From Actinoplanes sandaracinus (GTDB lineage Bacteria > Actinomycetota > Actinomycetes > Mycobacteriales > Micromonosporaceae): a stretch of DNA of 64,000 nt. Below are positions 33,893 to 41,538 of this stretch, one piece after another; the first letter of the stretch is position 1, and every line of letters begins with the position of its first letter. Made by a program: the position numbers and the translations under genes. Location of the stretch: NCBI RefSeq assembly GCF_030009775.1, contig NZ_JASCTH010000025.1:111821-175820 (forward strand), written 5' to 3'. The notes beneath the pieces are model-generated. The model did not search any database. It saw only the letters and a list, made by a program, of their open reading frames with translations, and was not told the origin of the DNA.

Positions 33893-35299
33893 CTATCCGG
33901 CCCCACTGGCCGGACGCTGCAGGGCGGTGGCGAGGCGGCGTACGGCCTCGTCCATCGCGTCGGGCGGAGCCGCGGCGAAGGTCAGGCGGAGGTAGGGAGC
34001 CGGCGGTTCGGCGGCGTGCCAGGGCCGGCCGGGGAACACGATGACCCCGGCGGTGGCCGCCGCGGCCGCGATCGCCGTGTCGTCGGCGCCGTCGGGGAGG
34101 CGCGCCCACAGGTGCAGGCCACCGCGCGGGATCGTCGCCGGGACGAGGGTGGGCAGGTGTCGATGGAGGGCGGTGAGGAGCGCGTCGCGGCGGGTGCGGA
34201 GGGCGGCGCCCAGTTGGCGGCGGTGACGCGACCACGCCGGACTGGTGACGAAGTCCAGGGTGGCCTGTTGCAGAGGGCCGGCGACGAAGAAGTCGTCGAG
34301 GAGACGGGCGGCGCGGAGGCGGGCGCCGGCGGGGCCGCGGGCGCCGAGGGCGGCCACGCGCAGCCCGGGTGCGGCCGGTTTGGTGAGAGAGCGCAGGTAG
34401 ATGACGTGACCGTCGGGGTCGGTGGCGGCCAGCGGAGGTGGCGGGTCACCGTCGATGGCCAGGTCGCGGGCGTAGTCGTCCTCGATGAGGAAGGCGCCGG
34501 CGTCGCGGAGGGCGGCCATCACCGCGGGGCGGCGGGCCGGGGCGAGAGTGGCGCCGCTCGGGTTCGCGTAGAGGGGCTGGCAGTAGAAGAGGCGGGCGCC
34601 GGTGCGGGCGAACGCGGCGGCCAGCTGGTCGGGGCGGACGCCGTCGCCGTCGGTGGGGACCGGGACCACCCGCAGCCCGGCGGCGTGGGCGGTGGCGAGG
34701 GCGCCGAGGTAGGTCGGGGACTCGACGAGCAGGGTGTCGCCGGGCTCGGTGAAGGCGCGCAGGGTGGAGGACAGGGCGGCCTGACCACCGGGGCAGATCA
34801 CCATGTCGTCCGCGCGCAGCCCGGTGTCGCGGGCGAACCAGGCCCGCAGATCCTCCCGTCCCTCGACCGGCCCGCGCTGCCACGACGCCGGGTGCCGGGC
34901 GGCCCGGGCGAGCGCCGCTCCCAGCGCCGCGGTCGGCTGCAGGTCGGCGTCGAGATAGCCGCCGGATAGCGGGATGGCCCCGGACGGCGGTATCGCCAGT
35001 AACGCCTGCATCTCCTCCTCGCCGAACCTGCGCGGCCCGAGAGCGACCGTCTGCCAGGACAGGTCAACAGGGGCGGCGTCGGCGAGCGGGCGGGCCGCGA
35101 CGAAGGTGCCCTGCCCGGACCGGGTCTCCACCAGCCCTTCCGACACGAGCCGGCGGATGGCGGCGGCGACGGTGACCGGCGACGCGAGGTGCCGGGCGGT
35201 CAGGTCGCGCACCGACGGCAACCGAGTGCCGGGCGATGCGGCGGCCGCCACCGCCCGCAGATCTTGGACGATCCGGTCGGCTGCGTTACTATCATTCAT
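33893..35299 (-). CDS. MocR-type regulator (GntR winged helix fused to aminotransferase fold)
   Basis: A 468-residue PLP-dependent regulator. The N-terminal GntR winged helix is ADRIVQDLRAV followed by LPSVRDLTARHLASPVTVAAAIRRLVSEGLVETRSGQGTF. The aminotransferase domain has ICPGGQAALSSTLRAF, YCQPLYANPSG, LIEDDYARDL and the PLP lysine in LRSLTKPAAPGLRVAAL. Such proteins use PLP as an effector to control vitamin B6, GABA or transport genes. The ATG at 35299 shares CATG with the divergent EamA transporter gene, which is the obvious target. Confidence 0.92.
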   Translation of the reverse strand: MNDSNAADRIVQDLRAVAAAASPGTRLPSVRDLTARHLASPVTVAAAIRRLVSEGLVETRSGQGTFVAARPLADAAPVDLSWQTVALGPRRFGEEEMQALLAIPPSGAIPLSGGYLDADLQPTAALGAALARAARHPASWQRGPVEGREDLRAWFARDTGLRADDMVICPGGQAALSSTLRAFTEPGDTLLVESPTYLGALATAHAAGLRVVPVPTDGDGVRPDQLAAAFARTGARLFYCQPLYANPSGATLAPARRPAVMAALRDAGAFLIEDDYARDLAIDGDPPPPLAATDPDGHVIYLRSLTKPAAPGLRVAALGARGPAGARLRAARLLDDFFVAGPLQQATLDFVTSPAWSRHRRQLGAALRTRRDALLTALHRHLPTLVPATIPRGGLHLWARLPDGADDTAIAAAAATAGVIVFPGRPWHAAEPPAPYLRLTFAAAPPDAMDEAVRRLATALQRPASGAG

Positions 35300-35313
35300 G
35301 AGAGACAAGAGTA
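35287..35313. promoter_or_regulatory. Back-to-back leaderless promoters sharing a CATG start site
   Basis: TACTAT (35287-35292, plus strand) is 5 nt before the EamA ATG at 35298, and TACTCT (35313-35308, minus strand) is 8 nt before the MocR ATG at 35299. The two start codons overlap on CATG 35297-35300. The palindrome AGTAGCGCTACT (35310-35321) overlaps the MocR -10. Confidence 0.6.
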
Positions 35314-36212
35314 GCGCTACTGTCACCGGCGCGATAACGCTGGGAGCGCTGGGCGTGCTCGCGTTCAGCATGTCGATTCCCGCCACCCGCGTCGCGGTGC
35401 AGCACCTCGACCCGTGGTTCGTCGCTTTCGGCCGGGCGGTCGGCGCGGCCGCCCTGGCCGCCGCCTACCTGTGGTGCAGTGGGGCGCCGCGGCCGACCCG
35501 GGAGCAGGTCCGGCGGCTGGCGATCGTGGCGCTCGGCGTGGTCGCCGGTTTCCCGCTGTTCACCTCGCTGGCGCTGACCACGCAGACCTCGGCGCACGGG
35601 GCGGTCGTCGTCGCCCTCCTCCCGGCGTTGACCGCGATGTTCGCGGTGGTCCGTGCGGGGGAACGGCCACCGGTGCTGTTCTGGGTGGCCAGCGGGTGCG
35701 GGCTGGTCGCGGTGCTGACCTTCCTCGTCGTCAGCGGGACGGTGCACGGATCCCTCGCGGTGACCGACGTCTACCTGCTCGCCGCGGTGGTGCTGTGCGG
35801 GCTGGGCTACGCCGAGGGCGGCGTGCTGTCGAGACAACTGGGCGGCGCCCGGACGATCTGCTGGGCGCTGCTGGTCGCGCTGCCGGTGACCGTCCCGATC
35901 ACGGTCGTCGCCGCGGTCGCGCATCCGCCGCACGCCACCGGGACCGGCTGGGCGGCGTTCGGCTATCTCACCGTGGTCTCCATGTTCCTCGGGTTCTTCG
36001 CCTGGTACGCCGGACTCGCCCGCGGGGGCATCGCCCGGGTCGGTCAGATTCAGCTCGTCCAGCCGGTGTTGACGCTGCTCTGGTCGGCGCTGCTGCTCGG
36101 CGAGACGGTCGGCTTCTCCTCGGTGGGCGCGGCCGTGCTGGTGCTCGCCTGTGTGCTGCTGACGCAGCGCTCCCGCGCCCGGACCGTCGAGCCGGCACTG
36201 TCCACGAGATGA
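35298..36212 (+). CDS. EamA/DMT family transporter
   Basis: A 304-residue protein with ten membrane helices in the two EamA repeats (first about 10-140, second about 150-290), for example FSMSIPATRVAVQHLDPWFVAFGRAVG in repeat one and YLTVVSMFLGFFAWYAGLARGG in repeat two. Family members export or import small metabolites, including amino acids and nucleosides. Its start codon overlaps that of the divergent MocR gene, so the MocR protein probably senses a metabolite related to its cargo (PLP-reactive amines or amino acids are plausible, by inference). Confidence 0.9.
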   Translation: MRDKSSATVTGAITLGALGVLAFSMSIPATRVAVQHLDPWFVAFGRAVGAAALAAAYLWCSGAPRPTREQVRRLAIVALGVVAGFPLFTSLALTTQTSAHGAVVVALLPALTAMFAVVRAGERPPVLFWVASGCGLVAVLTFLVVSGTVHGSLAVTDVYLLAAVVLCGLGYAEGGVLSRQLGGARTICWALLVALPVTVPITVVAAVAHPPHATGTGWAAFGYLTVVSMFLGFFAWYAGLARGGIARVGQIQLVQPVLTLLWSALLLGETVGFSSVGAAVLVLACVLLTQRSRARTVEPALSTR

Positions 36213-36505
36213 CGTCCCCGCTCACACCACTTCCCGGCAAACAACCGCGGCCAAACATCGGCTGACGCCGCCCTCGCTCCCGGCCGTCCGCCCCGGCCTC
36301 GACGTCCGTGCCAGCCCTGGCCGTCTGTGGCGGCCCCGGCCGCCCGTGCCGGACCTGGTCGCCGTCGGACTCGGCACGGGCGGCGGGAACGCGGGCTCGG
36401 AGTGAAAGAGGTTCGGTGGAGGCAGCGGGCCTGGGGCGAACGAGGGGCCGGAGCCGAGGGAGAGGTGGGAATGGCGAAGGGCTTGGCGGACCGTCGGGAC
36501 GGGGA

Positions 36506-36559
36506 CACGAACGGGAACGGGGCCACGAACGGAAACGGGAACACGAACGGAAACGGGAA
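36506..36559. repeat. 18-bp tandem repeat, three copies
   Basis: CACGAACGG-AACGGG units begin at 36506, 36524 and 36542 (period 18) with one or two changes each. Confidence 0.75.
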
Positions 36560-36636
36560 CGAGGCGGGGGACGGGAGGCGTGGTCGGACGGGGCTGGGCG
36601 GGTGGATGGCCGCGCGGGGTGAGCTAGGGTGCGGGC

Positions 36637-36738
36637 ATGAGACCGGTCGAGGCTGTCGCCGCCGCGTATGCGCGGTGGAACACGCCTGACCTGCCGCTCT
36701 ACGGCAACGATCACGACCGGGCCGACTTCGCTCCCTGA
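36637..36738 (+). CDS. Short ORF with leaderless-type promoter (33 aa), possibly a gene remnant
   Basis: MRPVEAVAAAYARWN... to a TGA at 36736. TAGGGT (36625-36630) lies 6 nt before the ATG, an ideal leaderless arrangement, and the first 15 residues look like a normal helix. The protein ends after a polar tail (YGNDHDRADFAP). It could be a functional small protein or the stump of a gene cut by deletion. Confidence 0.35.
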   Translation: MRPVEAVAAAYARWNTPDLPLYGNDHDRADFAP

Positions 36739-36803
36739 CCCGGCACGGCCCCTGTGGCCTGTCCGCCGGTCAGAAACTTCCCTCGTTCCGGGAGCGATAC
36801 CCC

Positions 36804-38078
36804 ATGTCCGCTGTCACCGCTGAACCCTCGTCGTTGCGGCTGGTGCTGCGTGCGAAGTTCGTACGCCGCCTGCTCGTCTTCAGTCAGACCGGCCGCCTGC
36901 CGATGGCCGCCGCCCCGCTCGCCCTGCTGCTGTTCGCCCGTGAGGTGCACGGCCTCGCTCTCGCCGGGCTGGTCGTGGCGGCCTACACCGCCGGGATGGC
37001 GGTGAGCGCGCCCCTGCTGGCCCGGACCGTCGACCGGTGGCGCCAACCTCCGGTGCTGTGGGCGTCGGCGCTGCTCTCCGCCGCCGGGTTCGTGGTGGTG
37101 GCCGCCAGCGCACACCGTGTCCCGGTCCTGTTGGCCGGCGCGGTGTTCGCCGGACTCGGGACGCCGCCGCTCGAAGCCTGTCTCCGGGCCCTGTGGCCGG
37201 CGCTGGTGCCGGCCGGAAGCGTGCCGGCGGCCTATTCGCTGGACCTCGCCGTCCAGGAGGTCATCTATGTGACCGGTCCGCTCGTGACGCTGGCGGCGGT
37301 GGGCCTGGCCGGTCCCGCCGCGGGCCTGCTGGCCGCCGCCGTGCTGCAACTCGCGGGTGTGGCCGGGTTCGCGCTGACGCCGGTCGTGCGCACGTGGCGC
37401 GGCGAGGCGGGGGAGCGGCACTGGGCGGGGCCGCTGCGCGTACCCCGCTTCGTCATGATCGTCGCCGGAGTGATCTGTGCCGGCGCGGCCGTCGGAAGTC
37501 TGCCGGTGGTCGTCACCGGCTATGCCGAGGCGGCCGGGAACCGGGCGCTGAGCGGCTGGATGCTGGCCGCGCAGGCGGTCGGGGCCCTCGCCGGCGGCCT
37601 GCTCTACACCCGGGCGACGTCCGGCGGCTCGGGCCGGTTGCCGCTGACGGCAGCGGTGTTCGCGGCCGGATACGTGCCGTTGCTGCTGGTCCCGGGGCCG
37701 GTTCCGATGGCGCTGCTGCTTGCGGTGAGCGGCCTGGCGTTGCCGCCGCTGCTGACCGCGGTCTTCCTGGCCGCCGACCGGCTGACGCCGCCCGGGACGG
37801 CGGTGGAGGCGTTCGCCTGGATCATCACCGCGTTCACGGTGGGCAGCGCGGCGGGTGCCGCGATCACCGGCCCGCTCGTCTCCGACGGCATCCGGTACGG
37901 GTTCACGCTCGCCCCCGTGGCGGGCCTCCTCGCGGTGGCCGCCATGTGCGCGGCGACCTACCTGGGCCGCCGCCCCCACCCTGCCCCACTGCTCCTGCCG
38001 ACTCCGCCCGCCGCCCCGACCAGCGAGGCAGGGCCAACCCCCGACAGAGCCCACCTAGCACCCCACCCCGAGCCGTAG
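36804..38078 (+). CDS. Major facilitator superfamily transporter
   Basis: A 424-residue protein with about twelve hydrophobic helices. The first half includes LARTVDRWRQPPVLWASALLSAAGF, which corresponds to the conserved loop 2-3 region (D-R-x-x-R-R), and LAVQEVIYVTGPLVTLAAVGLAGP, typical of the drug-efflux/sugar-exporter-like MFS proteins of actinomycetes. The C-terminus is Pro-rich and cytoplasmic. Substrate unknown. The ATG at 36804 follows GGGAGCG. It is monocistronic and ends next to the repeat array. Confidence 0.88.
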   Translation: MSAVTAEPSSLRLVLRAKFVRRLLVFSQTGRLPMAAAPLALLLFAREVHGLALAGLVVAAYTAGMAVSAPLLARTVDRWRQPPVLWASALLSAAGFVVVAASAHRVPVLLAGAVFAGLGTPPLEACLRALWPALVPAGSVPAAYSLDLAVQEVIYVTGPLVTLAAVGLAGPAAGLLAAAVLQLAGVAGFALTPVVRTWRGEAGERHWAGPLRVPRFVMIVAGVICAGAAVGSLPVVVTGYAEAAGNRALSGWMLAAQAVGALAGGLLYTRATSGGSGRLPLTAAVFAAGYVPLLLVPGPVPMALLLAVSGLALPPLLTAVFLAADRLTPPGTAVEAFAWIITAFTVGSAAGAAITGPLVSDGIRYGFTLAPVAGLLAVAAMCAATYLGRRPHPAPLLLPTPPAAPTSEAGPTPDRAHLAPHPEP

Positions 38079-38340
38079 CCCACCCGTCTCTCCACCCCCG
38101 ATAAGGCACGCCCGCAACGGCCAGCCTCCCCGGCCGTAGCCCATCAGTACTTCCCGCCTGTGGTGGAGCGTGTGGGCTACGGCTGGCCGTCTCGGTCGTC
38201 GCCGAGCGGTGGTTTCTGCTGGTGGGGCTTGTGGGCTACGGCTGGCCGTCTCGGTCGTCGCCGAGCGGTGGTTTCTGCTGGTGGGGTTTGTGGGCTACGG
38301 CCGGGCGTCTCGGCCGTAGCCTGGTGGTGGTTTCTGTTCA
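38073..38340. repeat. Intergenic repeat array built on the 11-mer TGGGCTACGGC
   Basis: A 59-bp unit starts at 38172, 38231 and 38290 (the third copy is degenerate). Each contains TGGGCTACGGC. The reverse complement GCCGTAGCCCA occurs at 38073-38083 and 38133-38143, and a shortened GCCGTAGCC at 38313-38321, so transcripts can form several alternative hairpins. No open frame across it is credible. Confidence 0.75.
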
Positions 38341-38419
38341 GGATGGGGTGGGTGAGGGACGGCTGGGGACGCCGGCCGTCGCGTGGCAGGGGCGGTGGCT
38401 GAGGGCTGCTGCGAGCGGG

Positions 38420-39406
38420 TCAGGTAACGGGCAGTGAGCGGGCGAGGCGGAACCCTACGTCGTCGAGACGCAGGGTGGGGTGACTGCGGCGGCGGACCGA
38501 GGCGCGGCAACTCCAGTGCTCGTCGAACCAGCCGCCGCCACGTAGTACCCGGTAGGTGCCGTAGACCTCGGCGTCGTAGACGTCCCAGCACCACTCCCAG
38601 ACGTTGCCGAGCATGTCGTGCAGGCCCCAGGCGTTGGGCTGCCGGGTGCCGACCTCCCGCGGCTGTTCACCGGAGTTGTCCCGGTACCAGGCGATCTCGT
38701 CGATCGGCCCGTATCGAGGGCCGGCCGTTCCGGCTCGGCAGGCGTGTTCCCACTCGGCTTCGGTGGGCAGCCGGTACCCGTCCGCGTCGCGTTGCCAGAT
38801 GACACCGGGAGTGCCGTCACCCAGCAGGACATCCCCGCCGGGCAGCAGCCCCTCGTCAAGCGGGATGGGACTGTTCCGCTCGATCGGCCCACCCGGCGGA
38901 AGTGACCCGTGGGGCGGCCCACCCAGCGGGAACGGGCCGTTGGGCACCAGAAGGTTGTCGGGCGCAAGCGGGCCGCCCGGCGCTGGGAGGGATGGCGCCA
39001 CACCGGGCGGTGTCGCGTCGGGCGGTAACGGGCCGTCGGGCGGTGGGGAGGGCGGCGTGGCACCGGCGGCGGACAGTGGGTTGACCGGCAGTGGGATGGC
39101 TGGCGGTGGGTTGCCCAGCGGTGGGTTGACTGGCGGTGGGCTCGTTGGGTGGGTGAACCGGTATGCGGGGGTGAGGCCGTCCCTGATGGACAGCGCGTTG
39201 CAGAAGTTCAGGGCGTCCCACCAGGACACCGTTTCGACCGGTAGGTCGTCCCCACTTGAGCCACTCGGGTGACGGCCGCTCAATGCACCGTAGAGAGCCT
39301 GCGTTACGGGGACTGCGGCCAGCCTGAACGGCTCGACGCGGACGGTCCAGCGGCGTTGCGTGCGGCGATCGGAGAGAGTGACCTCACCCGCCGGAACTTC
39401 GATCAT
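38420..39406 (-). CDS. SUMF1/FGE-sulfatase-domain protein with a long proline-rich insertion
   Basis: A 328-residue protein. The fold is split: the N-terminal part (FRLAAVPVTQALYGAL, VETVSWWDALNFCNALS, GLTPAYRF) and the C-terminal part (GYRLPTEAEWEHACRAG, NAWGLHDMLGNVWEWCWDVY, RVLRGGGWFDEHWSCRASVRR, VGFRLARS) are standard for the family, but residues about 85-199 (38810-39154) are a Pro/Gly/Asn-rich, low-complexity insert with PPVNPPLGNPPP-like repeats. Only one of the two active-site cysteines of true formylglycine-generating enzymes is at its place, so catalysis is doubtful. The family also includes EgtB-like and kinase-associated scaffold domains. Confidence 0.85.
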   Translation of the reverse strand: MIEVPAGEVTLSDRRTQRRWTVRVEPFRLAAVPVTQALYGALSGRHPSGSSGDDLPVETVSWWDALNFCNALSIRDGLTPAYRFTHPTSPPPVNPPLGNPPPAIPLPVNPLSAAGATPPSPPPDGPLPPDATPPGVAPSLPAPGGPLAPDNLLVPNGPFPLGGPPHGSLPPGGPIERNSPIPLDEGLLPGGDVLLGDGTPGVIWQRDADGYRLPTEAEWEHACRAGTAGPRYGPIDEIAWYRDNSGEQPREVGTRQPNAWGLHDMLGNVWEWCWDVYDAEVYGTYRVLRGGGWFDEHWSCRASVRRRSHPTLRLDDVGFRLARSLPVT

Positions 39407-39606
39407 CGGTTGTTGAGTCTATTCCTGCCGGGGTCAGCGTCTTACGGGCGTGCGCCCGCTTCGTCGCTGGCGCATCCGTTGTCTCTGCCGTGACCCATGC
39501 CGGTGCTCAGGCGGGGTAGCGGAGTCGTATCCCATGCTTACCGCCTCACCGGTCGGCGTGCGCGGCCGCTCAGCCGAGACCGCCGGGGTAGCGCCAATCG
39601 AGAGTC

Positions 39607-39647
39607 GACACCCGTAGCGGGTGTCACTCACACCCGCTACGGGTGTC
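39607..39647. terminator. Perfect 17-bp hairpin followed by a short T run
   Basis: GACACCCGTAGCGGGTG / CACCCGCTACGGGTGTC with a 7-nt loop, then AGCTTTTC. It is shaped like a plus-strand terminator, although no plus-strand gene ends just before it. Confidence 0.5.
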
Positions 39648-39693
39648 AGCTTTTCTGCGACAAGGTAGGCCCCACTGCGATAGGCCGCGGTGG

Positions 39694-39749
39694 CGGTCCA
39701 CGCCTGCCGTGGGCGGTGCGGCGGTCCACGCCTGCGGTGGGCGGCGGGT
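39694..39749. repeat. 28-bp direct repeat, two copies
   Basis: CGGTCCACGCCTGC recurs at 39694 and 39722 with near-identical flanks; nothing known matches it. Confidence 0.6.
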
Positions 39750-39883
39750 TGTGGCTTTGGGCTGGGTGGGTTGGGTCGTGGGTTTGGAGGGCGGCGGGGG
39801 ACTGTGGGTTTGGAGGGTAGCGGCGGGGCTTCAGAACGGCGGGAGCGGCGGGGTGTGATGTCGTACAGGCGGAAAGTGATTGT

Positions 39884-39914
39884 TTGACCTGGAGTGCGCT
39901 CCAGGTCATAGCGT
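39884..39914 (+). promoter_or_regulatory. MerR-family-type promoter (19-bp spacer, perfect dyad)
   Basis: The -35 is TTGACC (39884-39889) and the -10 is TAGCGT (39909-39914), 19 bp apart. The spacer carries the dyad ACCTGGAG-TGCG-CTCCAGGT (39887-39906). The elongated spacer with a central palindrome is the hallmark of MerR-activated promoters. The ATG lies 8 nt after the -10. Confidence 0.85.
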
Positions 39915-39922
39915 CGTCGGGC

Positions 39923-40948
39923 ATGAGCGAGACACGTATCGGAACCATCGAACTGGGACGCACCGGCGAGCAGGTCAGCAGTGTCGCTCTCGGGGCCATG
40001 CAGATGGGCAACGCCACCGGCGAGGCGGAGTCGGTGCGGATCCTGAACCGCTACCGGGACCTGGGCGGGTCCTTCCTCGACACCGCGGACTGCTACGAGT
40101 GGTGGACGAAGCCGGGAAGCCGGGGCGGCGAGAGCGAGGAACTGCTCGGCCGCTGGATGCGGGCGAACGGCAACCGCGACGAGATCTTCCTGGCGACCAA
40201 GGGCAGCGCGATGCCGGAGTACTCGCCGGATCTGTGGAACGCCGACGGGACGGCGAACTGGGACCTGGCCCGGCGGACTTTTGCCGGGGCGGGCGCGGAC
40301 ACGCTGCGGCGTGCGCTGGACGGCAGCCTCCGGCGGCTCGGCACCGACCACGTTGATCTGTACTACGTGCACGTCGACGACCGGGTCACACCGTTGGAGG
40401 AGACGTGTGAGGCGCTGGCCGGGCTGGTGACGGCCGGCAAGGTGCGGTATCTGGGCTGGTCTAACGTGCGGACGTGGCGACTGGAGCGGATTCGGCAGCT
40501 GTGCGACCGGTACGGCTGGCTGGCCCCCGTCGCGGTGCAGCAACAGCACTCGTACCTGCGCCGCCGGGCCGGGCTGAGCACCGCGTCGATCGTCGACGAC
40601 GAGCAGCTGGACTATCTGGCCGAGCACCGGGATCTGAGCCTGGTGGCGTACTCGCCCATCGTCAAGGGTGTCTATGACGACCCGGCGCGGCGGGCCGAGC
40701 ACTGGATGATGGAGTCGTATGCCGGACCGGACGCCGACGCGCGGATCGAGGCGGTCACCGGACTGGCCACCGAGCTGGGTGTGACGCCGAACCAGCTGGT
40801 GCTTTCCTGGCTGATGCACCAGTCGGAGCCGCCGGTGCTACCGCTGATCGGGCCTCGCACCCCGGAGCAATTCGAGAACCTGGTGCCCGCGCTCGGCATC
40901 AAGCTGGACGCCGGTCAGCTGGCCCGGCTCGACGAGGCCGGCGCCTGA
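39923..40948 (+). CDS. Aldo/keto reductase
   Basis: A 341-residue NADPH-dependent reductase of aldehydes or ketones. The catalytic tetrad is visible: Asp and Tyr in FLDTADCYEWW, Lys in FLATKGSA, His in YYVHVDD. The family sequences LGAMQMGNATGE at the N-terminus and VLPLIGPRTPEQFENL at the cofactor site also match. The ATG at 39923 lies so close to the MerR-type -10 that the message is probably leaderless. No merR gene is present in the window, so the regulator is encoded elsewhere; induction by an electrophile or alcohol is the likely logic. Confidence 0.93.
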   Translation: MSETRIGTIELGRTGEQVSSVALGAMQMGNATGEAESVRILNRYRDLGGSFLDTADCYEWWTKPGSRGGESEELLGRWMRANGNRDEIFLATKGSAMPEYSPDLWNADGTANWDLARRTFAGAGADTLRRALDGSLRRLGTDHVDLYYVHVDDRVTPLEETCEALAGLVTAGKVRYLGWSNVRTWRLERIRQLCDRYGWLAPVAVQQQHSYLRRRAGLSTASIVDDEQLDYLAEHRDLSLVAYSPIVKGVYDDPARRAEHWMMESYAGPDADARIEAVTGLATELGVTPNQLVLSWLMHQSEPPVLPLIGPRTPEQFENLVPALGIKLDAGQLARLDEAGA

Positions 40949-40990
40949 CTAGCCCCGCGCCGCCCCGAGCCCAACCGAACGGTATCCGCT

Positions 40991-41090
40991 GGAGATGACC
41001 GGTTGAACCGGAGATGACCGGGCGACCGGAGATGACCGGGCCGGGACGGCCGAGCCGGGACGGCCGAGCCGAGACGGTCGAGGTGGGACG
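40991..41090. repeat. Two short tandem repeat families
   Basis: GGAGATGACC recurs at 40991, 41010 and 41028, followed directly by GGGACGGCCGAGCC in two to three partly degenerate copies. Confidence 0.6.
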
Positions 41091-41132
41091 GCGGGGACTC
41101 GGATCTGACCCCCGCTGTCGGTGGCTTCAGCG

Positions 41133-41420
41133 TCAGCGGGTCCGGGCGCTGACCGCCACGGGGGCGGTCAGCATCTCCAGGACCGCGTCGGTGTCGACGG
41201 CGGTCGGCACACCGGCTCGGCGCAACGGGCCGAGGGCGGCCTCGACCGTCTCCGGCACGGTCGGACCCATCTCGGTGAGTTCCAGGGTGAGTTCCAGGGT
41301 AAGCGCGGTGGCCGCGGCGCCGGTCCGTTCGCGGGCGGCCAGCACCACTTCGGCCGTCCGGCGGCCGAGCCGGGGGAAGCCGAGTTCTTCGTCAGCACGA
41401 TACCCCGCCGACGAGCGCAA
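41133..41420 (-). CDS. Doubtful small hypothetical protein (95 aa)
   Basis: It starts at TTG 41420 (YRADEELGFPRLGRRTAEVVLAA...) and ends SARTR. The frame has a helix-like pattern and a small internal duplication (LTLELTLELTE) that comes from a 12-bp DNA repeat near 41276-41301. Codon bias is acceptable. I do not recognise it, and it may be a remnant of a longer gene. Confidence 0.35.
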   Translation of the reverse strand: MRSSAGYRADEELGFPRLGRRTAEVVLAARERTGAAATALTLELTLELTEMGPTVPETVEAALGPLRRAGVPTAVDTDAVLEMLTAPVAVSARTR

Positions 41421-41538
41421 TTAATAGTTGATTTCCAGGATTGACAATCTACGGCTCGGCGCGGAAATCTGTGGCGGTCACCACTCGCGGTGTCGGCCCG
41501 GGCTCCTATGCCCGGACCCCTACGCTCAGGGGGAAACA

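Larger units (their letters stand above)
36213..36803. other. Low-complexity intergenic region
   Basis: These 591 bp hold an 18-bp tandem repeat (36506-36559) and one short leaderless-looking ORF (36637-36738). Several overlapping open frames across it are Arg/Gly-rich shadows of the repeat, and none has a recognisable domain. Confidence 0.5.
39407..39922. other. Gap without a gene; hairpin and repeats
   Basis: These 516 bp contain a perfect 17-bp hairpin (39607-39647), a 28-bp direct repeat (39694-39749), G-rich sequence, and the MerR-type promoter of the aldo/keto reductase gene at the right end. I see no convincing coding frame. Confidence 0.6.
40949..41538. other. Gap with short repeats and one doubtful small ORF
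   Basis: These 590 bp carry a GGAGATGACC repeat with spacings 19 and 18 (from 40991), a GGGACGGCCGAGCC repeat (from 41043), a doubtful 95-aa minus-strand ORF and, at the right, the AT-richer promoter region of the ABC operon with ATTGACAAT at 41440-41448. Confidence 0.5.

Noticed and set aside
36308..36622. Plus-strand ORF with an Arg/Glu/His repeat tail
   Set aside because: The repetitive part simply reads the 18-bp DNA repeat, and alternative frames of equal length exist over it.
38073..38340. CRISPR array
   Set aside because: The repeats are contiguous with no unique spacers of constant length, and no cas gene is nearby.
38160..38437. Two overlapping plus-strand ORFs with Trp/Gly-rich repeats
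   Set aside because: They are readings of the 59-bp intergenic repeat in different frames; no start site or conservation is evident.
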